The notes under the pieces are model-generated. The model saw nothing but the letters and a program-made list of their open reading frames with translations. It was not told where the DNA came from and did not search any database. A DNA stretch of 64,000 nucleotides from Cellulophaga omnivescoria (GTDB lineage Bacteria; Bacteroidota; Bacteroidia; Flavobacteriales; Flavobacteriaceae). A program made the translations under genes and the position numbers. Where the stretch lies: contig NZ_MDDP01000043.1 in NCBI RefSeq assembly GCF_001999725.1, positions 124,001 to 188,000 of the forward strand, given 5' to 3'. Shown piece after piece: positions 29,245-38,361 of this stretch; position 1 is the first letter of the stretch, and each line of letters starts with the position of its first letter.

Positions 29245-29772
29245 ATGCAATTATTAGGAATAGGCTCTAGAATACAACATAATGAATTAGGAAAAGGCGT
29301 GGTAACCAATGTTACAAGTAAACATTATTGGGTTACTTTTATAGAGAATGGTTTAGAAACTATAGATATAGATTCTGATTTTGAGGTTATTGAAGCTGTT
29401 GAAGATGAAGTAGATAGTGTAAGTTTTTCTGATGTGGAAAATTCTTTAATTGCAATTTTAAGAAAATGGAGTGATGCTACTAGTATAACACCAATTGCTG
29501 ATAAATGGAAAAAAGGAACCTTGGTATTAGAACCTGGAGACGGTAAATCTGCAAATAAAGAAATGCCTATTGATACTTTTTTTCATAAAATAGTTATGGT
29601 GCGCGACAGAATTAGAGTAATGGAGCAAAAAATTAATTCAAGTAAAAATCTTGTAGATCAAGAAAAAGTAGATTTACAACAATATATTACGCGTATTTAT
29701 GGTAGCTTAACGTCTTTTAATGTGTTATTTAAAAGTAAAGAAGATCAATTTGTAGGAGAACGTAGTAAATAG
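29245..29772 (+). CDS. conserved hypothetical protein with N-terminal Tudor/SH3-like motif
   Basis: I do not recognise a named family. The 175-aa protein begins with about 50 residues (GIGSRIQHNELGKGVVTNV, then YWVTFIENGLETIDI) that look like the small beta-barrel seen in UvrD/PcrA and CarD-type tails, and continues as a helical region with conserved-looking WKKGTLVLEPGDG and charged coiled-coil ends. It has no signal peptide. It is divergent from uvrA with a 124-bp gap that carries its promoter match. A nucleic-acid or polymerase contact role is possible from the barrel, but this is inference only. Confidence 0.68.
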   Translation: MQLLGIGSRIQHNELGKGVVTNVTSKHYWVTFIENGLETIDIDSDFEVIEAVEDEVDSVSFSDVENSLIAILRKWSDATSITPIADKWKKGTLVLEPGDGKSANKEMPIDTFFHKIVMVRDRIRVMEQKINSSKNLVDQEKVDLQQYITRIYGSLTSFNVLFKSKEDQFVGERSK

Positions 29773-29784
29773 AGAAAATATTAA

Positions 29785-29817
29785 AAAAGCCCAGACTAAA
29801 ACATAGTCTGGGCTTTT
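29785..29817. terminator. bidirectional terminator (same design as the one at 31018)
   Basis: Stem AAAAGCCCAGACTA / TAGTCTGGGCTTTT closes the plus-strand 29245 gene and the minus-strand lipoprotein. The hairpin after the second lipoprotein is nearly the same with a changed base pair, so the terminator was duplicated with the gene. Confidence 0.88.
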
Positions 29818-29838
29818 AATCTATTAATTTTAGATTAG

Positions 29839-30915
29839 TTATTCTTTTTCGAAAAAATATTCGTAAATATCTACTTCTATACCATCATAAGAATCTGATT
29901 CTGTAATTTTTAAAGTAGAATCAGAAAGATCTAATGGACCATCTAATCCTAAATCACCAAATTCGTATGTTTCAGATTCTATTTCATCACCATAATCAAA
30001 CACATCAGAAAAAATAACTAGAGTAAGTCTGTTTTCTTCCTCATTGTATGCCCACTTACCTGTAGATTTATAAGTGAAATCTGATTCTTTATAGATAACC
30101 TGGCAAGCAGCTTCACTTTCTTGATAGTTTAAGTATTTCTCAGTTTGAGAAGTATTTAATTCGTAAGTTCCATCATTGTTAAATTTTAGCTGAATAGAGT
30201 TTAATATATCGCATTCATCAACTTCATATTCTTGGTTACAGATGTAATTAGTAAAAGATTCACAATCTTCCTCAGTAACTTTTATTTCTTTTTCGTTTTC
30301 AATTTTTTTTGTAAAATTCCAAGTGCCAACTAAGTCACTATTACCACCCCAAGCTTCAACAGTTACGCAAACCTCTGTAGGTTCACTAATGTTGCCTTCA
30401 TCATCATACAAGCAAATAACATAACAAAAAGTACCTGCTGTAACACTCTCGTCAAGGTTTACTTCAATAACAGCATCGTTTTCTTTACCAGCAGATTTAC
30501 CTTTTAAAAAGCCTCTGTTTTTTTTAGTTTGTTCTCCTTTACCGGATACATAAATCTCAGATCTAGGAACATCAAAATAAGAATCTGCCATTCCGTTTTC
30601 ATCTTTTAACTGTATATATGCGCCAGTATAATTTGATGCAGAATTAAATTCAATTTCAAATCCGTTTTTCTGAAAAGCAGACTGTTTGCTGTAGTCCATA
30701 GTAAATTCTAAACCACCTGTAGGGGTAAGAGTGCCTGTTTTTTTAGTAGCTCCTTCTATAATAAGTGCAGAACTTACGCTGTTTATTTCTAAAGGTTCGT
30801 CTTCTTGAGCATTAATTTCTGCGTCGTTAATTTTTGCAGGTGAGTCATCATCAGACGAACAAGAGAAAAAATTTAGTGCTAAGAAGCACACAAGCATAAT
30901 GTTAATTTTTTTCAT
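29839..30915 (-). CDS. lipoprotein with C-terminal lipocalin-like domain (tandem copy A)
   Basis: The 358-aa protein has a lipoprotein signal peptide with Cys19 in FFSC followed by SSDDD, the acidic +2 region linked with surface export in Bacteroidota. Residues 20-200 form an unrecognised domain with ALIIEGATKKTG, YIQLKDENGMADSYFDVP and paired Cys in FCYVICLYD. After LVGTWNFTKK a lipocalin-like domain runs to the end, with four extra Cys in the first part. It is a near-copy of the next gene up to about residue 205 and then differs strongly. The ligand is unknown. The gene has its own promoter region and terminator. Confidence 0.8.
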   Translation of the reverse strand: MKKINIMLVCFLALNFFSCSSDDDSPAKINDAEINAQEDEPLEINSVSSALIIEGATKKTGTLTPTGGLEFTMDYSKQSAFQKNGFEIEFNSASNYTGAYIQLKDENGMADSYFDVPRSEIYVSGKGEQTKKNRGFLKGKSAGKENDAVIEVNLDESVTAGTFCYVICLYDDEGNISEPTEVCVTVEAWGGNSDLVGTWNFTKKIENEKEIKVTEEDCESFTNYICNQEYEVDECDILNSIQLKFNNDGTYELNTSQTEKYLNYQESEAACQVIYKESDFTYKSTGKWAYNEEENRLTLVIFSDVFDYGDEIESETYEFGDLGLDGPLDLSDSTLKITESDSYDGIEVDIYEYFFEKE

Positions 30916-31017
30916 TATAAGATTGATTAAGGTTATAAGTTAGATAAACGAATGTAGTACTAATTTAGTATTTATTTGTAAGATATTTCGTGTATTATTA
31001 GTAGTTGGTATATAAAA

Positions 31018-31052
31018 TAAAAGCCCAAACTAAAAGATAGTTTGGGCTTTTA
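31018..31052. terminator. terminator of lipoprotein copy B
   Basis: Stem TAAAAGCCCAAACTA / TAGTTTGGGCTTTTA with a five-base loop; paralogous to the hairpin at 29785. Confidence 0.85.
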
Positions 31053-31080
31053 TTTTATTAATTTTCTGATTTTAAATTAG

Positions 31081-32157
31081 TTATTCTTTTTTAAAATAAT
31101 ACTCATATATATCCTCTTCTAAACCAACATTTTCAAATAATTCTTTTATAATTAATGAAGATCCAGAAACTGTAACTTCTCCTTCAATATCTAATGAACC
31201 ATTCTCATAAACATAAGATTCTTCTTCGTCATTATAAGTTTCTGTCTCAGAAAAAGCAACTAAAGTAAGCTGGTTCTTTTCCTCATTGTACGCCCATTTT
31301 CCAGAGGTATCTGAAGAAGATTCATCATTGTCATAAATAACTTCACAAGCTTCGTCACTATCAATCCAATTTATATTTTTATCAGAAAATGAATTATTAT
31401 ATGTAAATGTTCCATCATTATTAAATTTTATTTTTAAAAAATTAACGGTAGAACATTCTTCAACAATTACTTCTTCATTACATAAAGTGTAGTCAAAAGT
31501 AAAACAATCCTGTTCATTAACTTTTACTTCATCACCATCAGAAATTTCTTTTGTAAAGTTCCAAGTCCCAACTAAATCACTATTACCACCCCAAGCTTCA
31601 ACAGTTACACAAACCTCTGTAGGTTCGCTAATGTTGCCTTGTGCATCATATAAACAAATAACATAGCAAAAAGTACCAGCAGTAACACTTTCGTCAAGGT
31701 TTACTTCAATAGCAGCATCATTTTCTTTACCAGCAGACTTACCTTTTAAAAAGCCTCTATTCTTTTTAGTTTGTTCCCCTTTTCCAGAAACATAAATCTC
31801 AGATCTAGGAACATCAAAATAAGAATCTGCCATTCCGTTTTCATCTTTTAACTGTATGTAAACACCTGTATAATCTGCTGCAGAATTAAATTCAATTTCA
31901 AATCCGTTTTTTTGAAAAGCAGACTGTTTGCTGTAGTCCATAGAAAACTCTAAACCACCTGTAGGAGTAAGAGTGCCTGTTTTTTTAGTAGCTCCTTCTA
32001 TAATAAGTGCAGAACTTACGCTGTTTATTTCTAAAGGTTCATCTTCTTGAGCATTAATTTCTGCATCGTTATTTTTTACAGATGAGTCATCATCAGACGA
32101 ACAAGAGAAAAAGTTTAGTGCTAAAAAGCACACAAGCATAATGTTAATTTTTTTCAT
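31081..32157 (-). CDS. lipoprotein with C-terminal lipocalin-like domain (tandem copy B)
   Basis: This is the paralogue of copy A, exactly the same length. The signal peptide, FFSCSSDDD lipobox and the N-terminal domain to about residue 205 differ at only about a dozen positions. Past GTWNFTK the sequences diverge to the point that only the scaffold (FNNDGT, GKWAYNEE, LTLV, DIYEY) is shared. The upstream sequence is also shared (AACTTATAACCTTAATCAAT in both), so gene, promoter and terminator were copied as a unit. It is divergent from the S24 regulator, sharing a 151-bp intergenic region that contains the tandem operator. Confidence 0.8.
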   Translation of the reverse strand: MKKINIMLVCFLALNFFSCSSDDDSSVKNNDAEINAQEDEPLEINSVSSALIIEGATKKTGTLTPTGGLEFSMDYSKQSAFQKNGFEIEFNSAADYTGVYIQLKDENGMADSYFDVPRSEIYVSGKGEQTKKNRGFLKGKSAGKENDAAIEVNLDESVTAGTFCYVICLYDAQGNISEPTEVCVTVEAWGGNSDLVGTWNFTKEISDGDEVKVNEQDCFTFDYTLCNEEVIVEECSTVNFLKIKFNNDGTFTYNNSFSDKNINWIDSDEACEVIYDNDESSSDTSGKWAYNEEKNQLTLVAFSETETYNDEEESYVYENGSLDIEGEVTVSGSSLIIKELFENVGLEEDIYEYYFKKE

Positions 32158-32254
32158 TATAAAAAATTGATTAAGGTTATAAGTTAATTTAACGCCATAA
32201 GAGATGTTTTAGTATTGTTTTTGTAGGTGTTTACATTAATTAGCTATCTTAAGG

Positions 32255-32291
32255 ATGGATTTAATCCATTTTTACGATGGATTTATTCCAA
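32255..32291. promoter_or_regulatory. tandem operator-like palindromes before the S24 regulator
   Basis: ATGGAT-TTA-ATCCAT (32255-32269) is a perfect inverted repeat and ATGGAT-TTA-TTCCAA (32277-32291) is a near-copy 22 bp further on, about two helical turns. They lie 18-54 bp before the regulator start and just after a TATCTTAA -7-like box, the right place for autorepression. They also lie upstream of lipoprotein B. Confidence 0.7.
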
Positions 32292-32308
32292 AATAGCTAT
32301 ATTAGCGT

Positions 32309-33064
32309 ATGGGAAATGATTATAGTATAGAAGTAAAACGTTTTATAGAGGTGCGTAGAGATCTTGGTTTTACGCAAGCAGAGTTTGCAAAACTTTTAGG
32401 TGTGTCTACTACAACTGCAGATATAGAACGGGGACGCACAAAATTATCTGGTAAAGTAGTTACAGAACTTTTAAAACAATTTAAAATTAATCCGCTTTGG
32501 CTTTTTGGAGATGGCAATCAAAAATATATGTCTGCTAAGGCCAATAGTGTAATTCCAAAATTTGTAACTGTAGATGCGGAAGAGAATGAGAATATGGTTC
32601 TTGTTAATGCAAAAGCAGCTGCGGGTTATCCACAAAACATTCAGGATGCAAACTGGTATAAACAATTACCAGCTTTTGATTTACCTATACCGGAATTTAG
32701 AAACGCAACTTACAGGGGGTTTCAGGTTGAAGGTGATAGTATGTTACCTAATTTATATCCAGGAGAATGGGTTTTGGCTAAAGCAACAGAGAGTTTAGAT
32801 GATATTAGTGCAAATAAAATGTATGTAGTTGTGTTGTATGATGCTGTATTGGTTAAAAAAATAGAAAAAGTACCTAATAGCAACTTTGTATCATTAATTT
32901 CTTTAAATGAAACCTATCCGCCATATCAAGTAGCTGCAGATCAAATACAAGAACTTTGGCAGGTAAACAGTAAAATTTCTTTTGGGCTAGATACTACTAC
33001 AGAAAAAGGTTTATTAAAGGAATTGCAACAATCTATGGAAGAACTAAAGAAAAGAATTAAATAA
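32309..33064 (+). CDS. HTH-XRE/S24 LexA-like transcriptional regulator
   Basis: This is a DNA-binding repressor with a self-processing-type domain. Residues 8-65 are an XRE helix-turn-helix (TQAEFAKLLGVSTTTADIERGR). The C-terminal S24 domain has Ser144 in VEGDSML and Lys183 in AVLVKKIEK, the expected Ser/Lys dyad, and AKAAAGYP holds an Ala105-Gly106 pair where LexA-type proteins cleave. Length of 251 aa fits phage-CI-like host regulators. The doubled palindrome just upstream suggests autoregulation; the inducing signal, whether DNA damage or another, is unknown. A helical tail at 235-251 is extra. Confidence 0.88.
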   Translation: MGNDYSIEVKRFIEVRRDLGFTQAEFAKLLGVSTTTADIERGRTKLSGKVVTELLKQFKINPLWLFGDGNQKYMSAKANSVIPKFVTVDAEENENMVLVNAKAAAGYPQNIQDANWYKQLPAFDLPIPEFRNATYRGFQVEGDSMLPNLYPGEWVLAKATESLDDISANKMYVVVLYDAVLVKKIEKVPNSNFVSLISLNETYPPYQVAADQIQELWQVNSKISFGLDTTTEKGLLKELQQSMEELKKRIK

Positions 33065-33070
33065 AATGGT

Positions 33071-33529
33071 TTAGGCCATACCTTGCATTGCTAAATAGGT
33101 AAGCACCCATACAATTACAGAAGAAAAGAATATACCAATGGTGTTCGCTAAAAATGCTTTCTTTCTCTCAATTTTAAATAAATAAGTAGCTATTGTACCT
33201 GCGTATACACCAGTACCAGGTACAGGTAACATAACAAAAAATATTAAACCCCAAAAACCATACTTTTTTATTTTATCTCCTGAGCCAGTTTTTGCTTTTC
33301 TAGCCACAAAAATGGCTCCTTTTTTATATACACGCCATTTTAATAGGTAATGGTTTATTTTATTTAAAAAAAATAGCATCATAGGAAAAACAAGTACGTT
33401 AGATGCAAAACATAAAATAAAAACAACGTATATGTTTAAACCGTTATACATACCATAAGGTATGCCAACCTTAGCCTCTCCAAACGGAGATAAGCTCCAT
33501 AACATTGCTATAATATATTCTGTAATCAC
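33071..33529 (-). CDS. small multidrug export family protein (COG2426 type)
   Basis: This is a 152-aa membrane protein with about four hydrophobic segments. It has the family features: N-terminal SPFGEAKVGIPYGMYNG, a long basic cytoplasmic loop (KKGAIFVARKAKTG) and LPVPGTGVYAGTIATYLF. The family is named for a weak drug-export phenotype but the real substrate is uncertain. It lies convergent with the S24 regulator, 6 bp apart, without a clear hairpin. Confidence 0.82.
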   Translation of the reverse strand: MITEYIIAMLWSLSPFGEAKVGIPYGMYNGLNIYVVFILCFASNVLVFPMMLFFLNKINHYLLKWRVYKKGAIFVARKAKTGSGDKIKKYGFWGLIFFVMLPVPGTGVYAGTIATYLFKIERKKAFLANTIGIFFSSVIVWVLTYLAMQGMA

Positions 33530-33846
33530 TATTGGTTAGGTTTTAATTTTGCAAATCTAACATTCCACTTTTAATATTAACATATTATAAACATAAAAAA
33601 ATATTAATTTTAAGTGTAGATCGGTTTAATAACGGTTTATTAGTCGTAATATTATTTTATTCATATAAAACGTTTTTACGCTTTATTATTTTTCTATTCT
33701 CATAAATATGGGGTATGTGCACAAAGTAAATACAATATTTATTTGTGATGCTCTTAATTTTTTATTACCATATCTTAAGAAGTAAAATTTGTAACAAGTT
33801 TATTTAAGTCCAATATACTATTGTTACACGTATATTTTATAGAAAT
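33530..33846. other. 317-bp intergenic region with long-spaced inverted repeat
   Basis: This is a divergent promoter region between the exporter-family gene and the P-type ATPase gene. The only structure I see is TGTAACAA (33790-33797) and its inverse TTGTTACA (33821-33828), 23 bp apart, ending 18 bp before the ATPase start. This could be a metal-sensor operator. No small ORF or RNA is evident in the rest. Confidence 0.5.
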
Positions 33847-35784
33847 TTGGGTATGAGAGAGCATAATGAGAAGAAAAAAATAAACAAATTAACACGTAAC
33901 TATGGTTACAGTAATTTTAATACAAATTCTAATCTAAAAAAATATATACCAGCAATACTAAGTTCTTTAATGTTATTAATAGGTATTGCTGCAGACTACT
34001 ATAATTTTAGTCCTTTTTTTAAAAGTTGGTTTAGAGTTCTTTGGTATAGTACAGCATATTTGCCAGTTGGGTTACCTGTTTTAAAAAAAGGAATAGAAAG
34101 TATAAAAAGAGGTAGCTATTTTACAGAGTTTTTACTAATGTCTATTGCCACATTAGGTGCTTTTGTTATAGGAGAATATCCAGAGGGCGTTACTGTAATG
34201 CTTTTTTATACAATTGGAGAATTTTTTCAAAGTGCAGCGGTAACCAAAGCAAAACGTAACATAAAAGCATTGTTAGATGTTAGACCTAATAAGGCCTTAG
34301 TTTTAAGGTCTAATTCTTACGTTTCAGTTTTGCCAAGTTCTATAAAAATAGGAGAGACTGTGCAGGTAAGAACGGGAGAAAAAATTCCGATAGACGGAGT
34401 TTTGCTTTCTACAAATGCATATTTAAATACAGCAGCTGTAACAGGAGAAAGTAAACCACAGAGAATAATAAAAAATACAATAGTTTATGCCGGTAGTATA
34501 AACTTGCAAAATGTAATAGAAGTAAAGGCAACCAAAGAATTTAAGAATAGTTCTATTGCACGCATTTTAGATTTGGTACAAAATGCAACCGCCCGTAAAT
34601 CTAAAACCGAGTTGTTTATTAGAAAATTTGCAAAAATATATACCCCTGCAGTTGTATTTTTAGCTATTGGATTAACCTTTTTACCGTACTTTTTTGTTCC
34701 CAATTATGTGTTTGCAGATTGGCTATATAGAGCGTTAATTTTTTTGGTAATTTCTTGCCCTTGTGCACTGGTTATTTCTATACCATTAGGTTATTTTGGG
34801 GGCTTAGGTGCGGCGTCTAAAAATGGAATTTTATTTAAAGGAGCCTCTTTTTTAGATACAATTGCAAAAGTGAATACTTTAGCTATGGATAAAACGGGCA
34901 CTATAACTAAAGGTATTTTTACCATACAAGAGATTAAGGCTTTTACCATTAGTGAGTCTGAACTAATGAAATATACGCTTGCATTAGAAGCAACTTCTAC
35001 ACACCCAATTGCAAAAGCTTTGTTAGACTATCCATTAAGAGAACCGTTTACCGCAACAGATGTAAAAGAAATTGCAGGCAAGGGCATTAGGGGTATTGTT
35101 AACAATAAAAAAGTATTAGTTGGTAATGCAGCCCTTTTATTAGATTATAAAATTGATGTATTAACAGAAATAGAAGATATTGTAGAGTCTAGTGTTTTGG
35201 TTGCCATAAACGGTGAATTTGTTGGTTATGTAATTATAGCAGACGAAATTAAGGAGGATGCCAAAGAAACTGTTTCTGAAGCTTACAAAATTGGCGTAAA
35301 GGATTTTTATATGTTTTCTGGAGACAGAGAATCCATCACTAAAAATGTAGCCAAACAAATTAATGTTTTACGTTCTAAAGGAGATTTATTACCAGAACAA
35401 AAACTAAAGGAGGTAGAAGAGCTAATGAAGAATCCTAATGCAATTGTGGCTTTTGTTGGAGACGGTATTAATGATGCTCCTGTATTAGCGGTAAGTGATA
35501 TTGGTATAGCAATGGGTGGTTTAGGTAGTGATGTAGCTATTGAAACTGCAGATGTTATTATACAAACAGACGAGCCAATTAAAATTGTAAAGGCAATAAA
35601 AATTGGTAAATCTACAAGAGCAATTGTTTGGCAAAACATAGCATTAGCTTTTGGAGTAAAACTAATTGTACTACTTTTAGGCGCTGCCGGATTGGCAACA
35701 ATGTGGGAAGCGGTTTTTGCAGATGTTGGTGTTGCTTTGTTGGCAATATTAAATGCTGTTAGGTTGCAAACAAAAAAATGGTAA
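33847..35784 (+). CDS. heavy-metal P1B-type ATPase, Zn2+/Cd2+/Pb2+ class
   Basis: This is a metal-exporting P-type ATPase of the inner membrane. It has the TGES actuator loop, the CPC membrane motif (SCPCALVISIP), DKTGT phosphorylation site, the STHPIAKAL HP locus and GDGINDAP. The last membrane helices read MWEAVFADVGVALLAILNA, with the Asp that marks the ZntA/CadA type and not CopA. It lacks the N-terminal HMA or CxxC metal-binding domain, having instead about 60 basic, non-Cys residues. Length of 645 aa reflects that loss. Start ATG 33847; an internal ATG at 33853 (MREHNEK) is an equal choice. Confidence 0.9.
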   Translation: MGMREHNEKKKINKLTRNYGYSNFNTNSNLKKYIPAILSSLMLLIGIAADYYNFSPFFKSWFRVLWYSTAYLPVGLPVLKKGIESIKRGSYFTEFLLMSIATLGAFVIGEYPEGVTVMLFYTIGEFFQSAAVTKAKRNIKALLDVRPNKALVLRSNSYVSVLPSSIKIGETVQVRTGEKIPIDGVLLSTNAYLNTAAVTGESKPQRIIKNTIVYAGSINLQNVIEVKATKEFKNSSIARILDLVQNATARKSKTELFIRKFAKIYTPAVVFLAIGLTFLPYFFVPNYVFADWLYRALIFLVISCPCALVISIPLGYFGGLGAASKNGILFKGASFLDTIAKVNTLAMDKTGTITKGIFTIQEIKAFTISESELMKYTLALEATSTHPIAKALLDYPLREPFTATDVKEIAGKGIRGIVNNKKVLVGNAALLLDYKIDVLTEIEDIVESSVLVAINGEFVGYVIIADEIKEDAKETVSEAYKIGVKDFYMFSGDRESITKNVAKQINVLRSKGDLLPEQKLKEVEELMKNPNAIVAFVGDGINDAPVLAVSDIGIAMGGLGSDVAIETADVIIQTDEPIKIVKAIKIGKSTRAIVWQNIALAFGVKLIVLLLGAAGLATMWEAVFADVGVALLAILNAVRLQTKKW

Positions 35785-35801
35785 AAACTACAAGTTAGTA
35801 T

Positions 35802-36896
35802 ATGAAAAATATAGAGAAAATATCACCTTTTATATTTACTAATCAGGAGTCAAGTTTTGGTGTAGTTACAACATTAGAAATTCCAAACGGAATATCTGTA
35901 AAAAATAGTATTTCTTATAAAGATCAAACTTTAGTGGCAAGTTATGCTTATAATGAAGACGGTGGTTATAATCTGGTATATACAATTATAGATAACAAGG
36001 GGAAAGCAGAAAACTTTAAAGAAGAAGATGGGGTTTTGCCTACCTTATTTTTTAGTCCGTCTTTAGAAAATTACGTGTCTGTTGTTCCTTACCACCCAAG
36101 CAAACAATTAGAAATTAGTATTCCGCTTTTTAATAGAGAAGAAACTAAATTACCAAAAGGGAATAGACCTTTCACAGGTAAATTTATAGGGGTTTCTAAT
36201 CAGTTTTCAATTTTTTATGATGTTGATATTTGGAACGATAAAAAACCAGATAAACTATTAGCAATAGAGTTTAAAGATAATATCCTCAAAAAAAAACATA
36301 ATATAAAAGTACCATTACCTAGAAACAATAAAATATTTATACAAAATAACGAAATTCATTTACTGTCTAATGCTGGAACTACTTGGCTACACAGGCAAAT
36401 AGATGAAAAGGGAAAAGAAATAAAACGTAGGGAATTTATAGCTTCTACTAACTTTTTTAGAGAAATTATTAGTTTATCTTTTGATTCTAACTCTTTTGTA
36501 TTAACCGAAGAAAATGGGAAGCTAAGTATTGAAACAATATCGGTTAATGCTACTTGTACGTCTAAATTATTAGTAGATATAAAAGATGAATTGTTTAACA
36601 CCTGGCAACCAGAAAAAATTAATGTTAATACCTGTATTGTACGTTTTAATGCAGAATTTGGCAACGGTTGGTTAGTTATAAAAAAGGATAAAATTTTAGA
36701 GCTCTTTTACAGTAAAGATACCCGTGGATTTAAAAATTTAATTAATGGAGAGGTTATAGAGTTTAGCTACTCTAATTTAATTATATCTAACATTAATAAA
36801 ACAAGTGATAACGGCTATGCAGTTGTTATGTATCCTGTGGTAGAGCGTAAAGAAAAGAATAAAGAAATGCTTGTATTACAAAGAAAACTAGAGTAA
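35802..36896 (+). CDS. hypothetical protein downstream of the metal ATPase
   Basis: I do not recognise this 364-aa protein. It has no signal peptide, lipobox or membrane segment. It is built from repeated short beta-type stretches (for example TLVASYAYNEDGGYNLVY, LEISIPLF, FSIFYDVDIW), compatible with a beta-propeller, though no repeat is clean. It starts 17 bp after the ATPase stop, so it is probably cotranscribed, and it precedes the Crp/Fnr gene by 36 bp. A link to metal response comes from position only. Base composition is like its neighbours. Confidence 0.6.
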   Translation: MKNIEKISPFIFTNQESSFGVVTTLEIPNGISVKNSISYKDQTLVASYAYNEDGGYNLVYTIIDNKGKAENFKEEDGVLPTLFFSPSLENYVSVVPYHPSKQLEISIPLFNREETKLPKGNRPFTGKFIGVSNQFSIFYDVDIWNDKKPDKLLAIEFKDNILKKKHNIKVPLPRNNKIFIQNNEIHLLSNAGTTWLHRQIDEKGKEIKRREFIASTNFFREIISLSFDSNSFVLTEENGKLSIETISVNATCTSKLLVDIKDELFNTWQPEKINVNTCIVRFNAEFGNGWLVIKKDKILELFYSKDTRGFKNLINGEVIEFSYSNLIISNINKTSDNGYAVVMYPVVERKEKNKEMLVLQRKLE

Positions 36897-36932
36897 GATA
36901 ATAAGAGTATTTTTATCATCAATAATTTAATT

Positions 36933-37508
36933 ATGCTGCAAAATTTTAAAATCTATCTTATCAGTAAAATGGGGGTAAAAGCCACAGCTTATAAAGAATT
37001 AGAATCCCAAATAAAAATTAAAAAAGTACTAAAAGGAGAACAACTTTTAAAAGCAGGAGATATTTGTAAGCATACATTTTACGTAGAAAAAGGACTGTTA
37101 CGCTTGTATGGTTTAGATGAAAATGGTAAAGAAAATATTCTGCAATTTGGCACAGAAAATTGGTTTGTAACGGATAGAGATAGTGTGTATTTTAAAGAAC
37201 CATCAAACTATTTTATAGATGCTTTAGAAGACACAACAGTTGTGCTATTAGATGAAGATTTTATAGAACTAGTAGCAAAACTTAATCCTTCTTTTAGAAA
37301 AAAAAATGAAAAACTATTACACAATCATATTCGTCATTTAAACCGAAGAATACATTTACTGTTAGGAGCTTCTGCTAAAACTAGGTATGTAGAGTTTGTA
37401 AAATTATATCCAGATGTTTTGTTGCGTGTGCCACAATGGATGATAGCATCATATTTAGGTATTACACCAGAGAGTTTAAGCCGAATACGTAAAGACTTGG
37501 CAAAGTAA
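36933..37508 (+). CDS. Crp/Fnr family transcriptional regulator
   Basis: This is a 191-aa cyclic-nucleotide-binding-fold regulator. The cupin-like N-domain (KGEQLLKAGDICKHTFYVEKG) is followed by a dimer helix and a short HTH with the recognition segment ASYLGITPESLSRIRK. It has no N-terminal Cys cluster, so it is not an oxygen-sensing FNR. Regulators of this size and type in Bacteroidota commonly act on one or a few nearby genes. The adjacent ATPase and orphan gene, or the pirin and EamA genes, are possible targets; none is shown by sequence. The 3' end overlaps an imperfect hairpin (CTTGGCAAAGT / ACTTTACCAAG). Confidence 0.87.
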   Translation: MLQNFKIYLISKMGVKATAYKELESQIKIKKVLKGEQLLKAGDICKHTFYVEKGLLRLYGLDENGKENILQFGTENWFVTDRDSVYFKEPSNYFIDALEDTTVVLLDEDFIELVAKLNPSFRKKNEKLLHNHIRHLNRRIHLLLGASAKTRYVEFVKLYPDVLLRVPQWMIASYLGITPESLSRIRKDLAK

Positions 37509-37534
37509 AACTTTACCAAGTATTAAATATATGG

Positions 37535-38248
37535 TTAAATAACCATAGGAACCTCCATTAACAATACTTTACTATTTTTACTAGCATTTATAGTTATATT
37601 GTCTGTTTCCCATAAACCAACACCATCACGTTTACTCAATTGCTCACCTTCAATACTAACATTACCTTCTAAAACAAAAGCATAAACACCATTGTTTTTT
37701 TTGTTTAAAGCATAGTTTGTAGTAGTATTTTCTGTAAAAGTACCTAAATTAAACCAGGCATCTTGGTAAATCCACACACCATCATCATTAGTGTTGGGAG
37801 ATAATATTTGATAGAACGAGTTCGGTTTTTCTAGCTCTTTTAAAGATATTTGATCATATCTGGGTTTAACATTAGTTTTATTAGGAATAATCCAAATTTG
37901 CAAAAACTCTACTGGCTTGTCTTTGTTTTTATTGTACTCACTATGCATTATACCTGTGCCAGCGCTCATTACTTGTATATCTCCTTCTTTAATAATGGTA
38001 GCATTTCCCATATTGTCTTGGTGCTGCAAGTCGCCTTTTAATGGTATAGATATTATTTCCATATTTTTATGAGGATGTGTACCAAAACCTCTACCTTCAC
38101 TTACTTTATCATCGTTTAGTACCCGCAGTGCACCAAAATTCATTCGTTCTAAATCTTGGTAATTTGCAAAGCTAAAAGTATGGTAGCTTTTTAACCAACC
38201 GTGATTAGCGTGTCCTCTTGTAGTTGCTTTGTGTAATACTGTTTTCAT
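37535..38248 (-). CDS. pirin family protein
   Basis: This is a bicupin protein of the pirin family; members bind iron and some have quercetinase activity. The 237-aa chain shows the conserved N-terminus RGHANHGWLKSYHTFSF, then GFGTHPHKNMEIISIPLKG with the His ligands, and MSAGTGIMHSEYN with the last His and Glu. All four metal residues appear to be present. It is divergent from the EamA gene. A substrate cannot be given. Confidence 0.92.
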   Translation of the reverse strand: MKTVLHKATTRGHANHGWLKSYHTFSFANYQDLERMNFGALRVLNDDKVSEGRGFGTHPHKNMEIISIPLKGDLQHQDNMGNATIIKEGDIQVMSAGTGIMHSEYNKNKDKPVEFLQIWIIPNKTNVKPRYDQISLKELEKPNSFYQILSPNTNDDGVWIYQDAWFNLGTFTENTTTNYALNKKNNGVYAFVLEGNVSIEGEQLSKRDGVGLWETDNITINASKNSKVLLMEVPMVI

Positions 38249-38361
38249 AACTATCTAATAGATTAGTACAAATTTAAATAGCTATTTTTTAATTTACATT
38301 GATGTATGATAAGAACTAAATTATGGCTTTATATTACTCTAATTAACTTAAAAGTAATACT

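Noticed and set aside
29839-32157. Assembly duplication of one lipoprotein gene
   Set aside because: The C-terminal halves and terminator stems differ, with compensating base-pair changes, so both copies are real.
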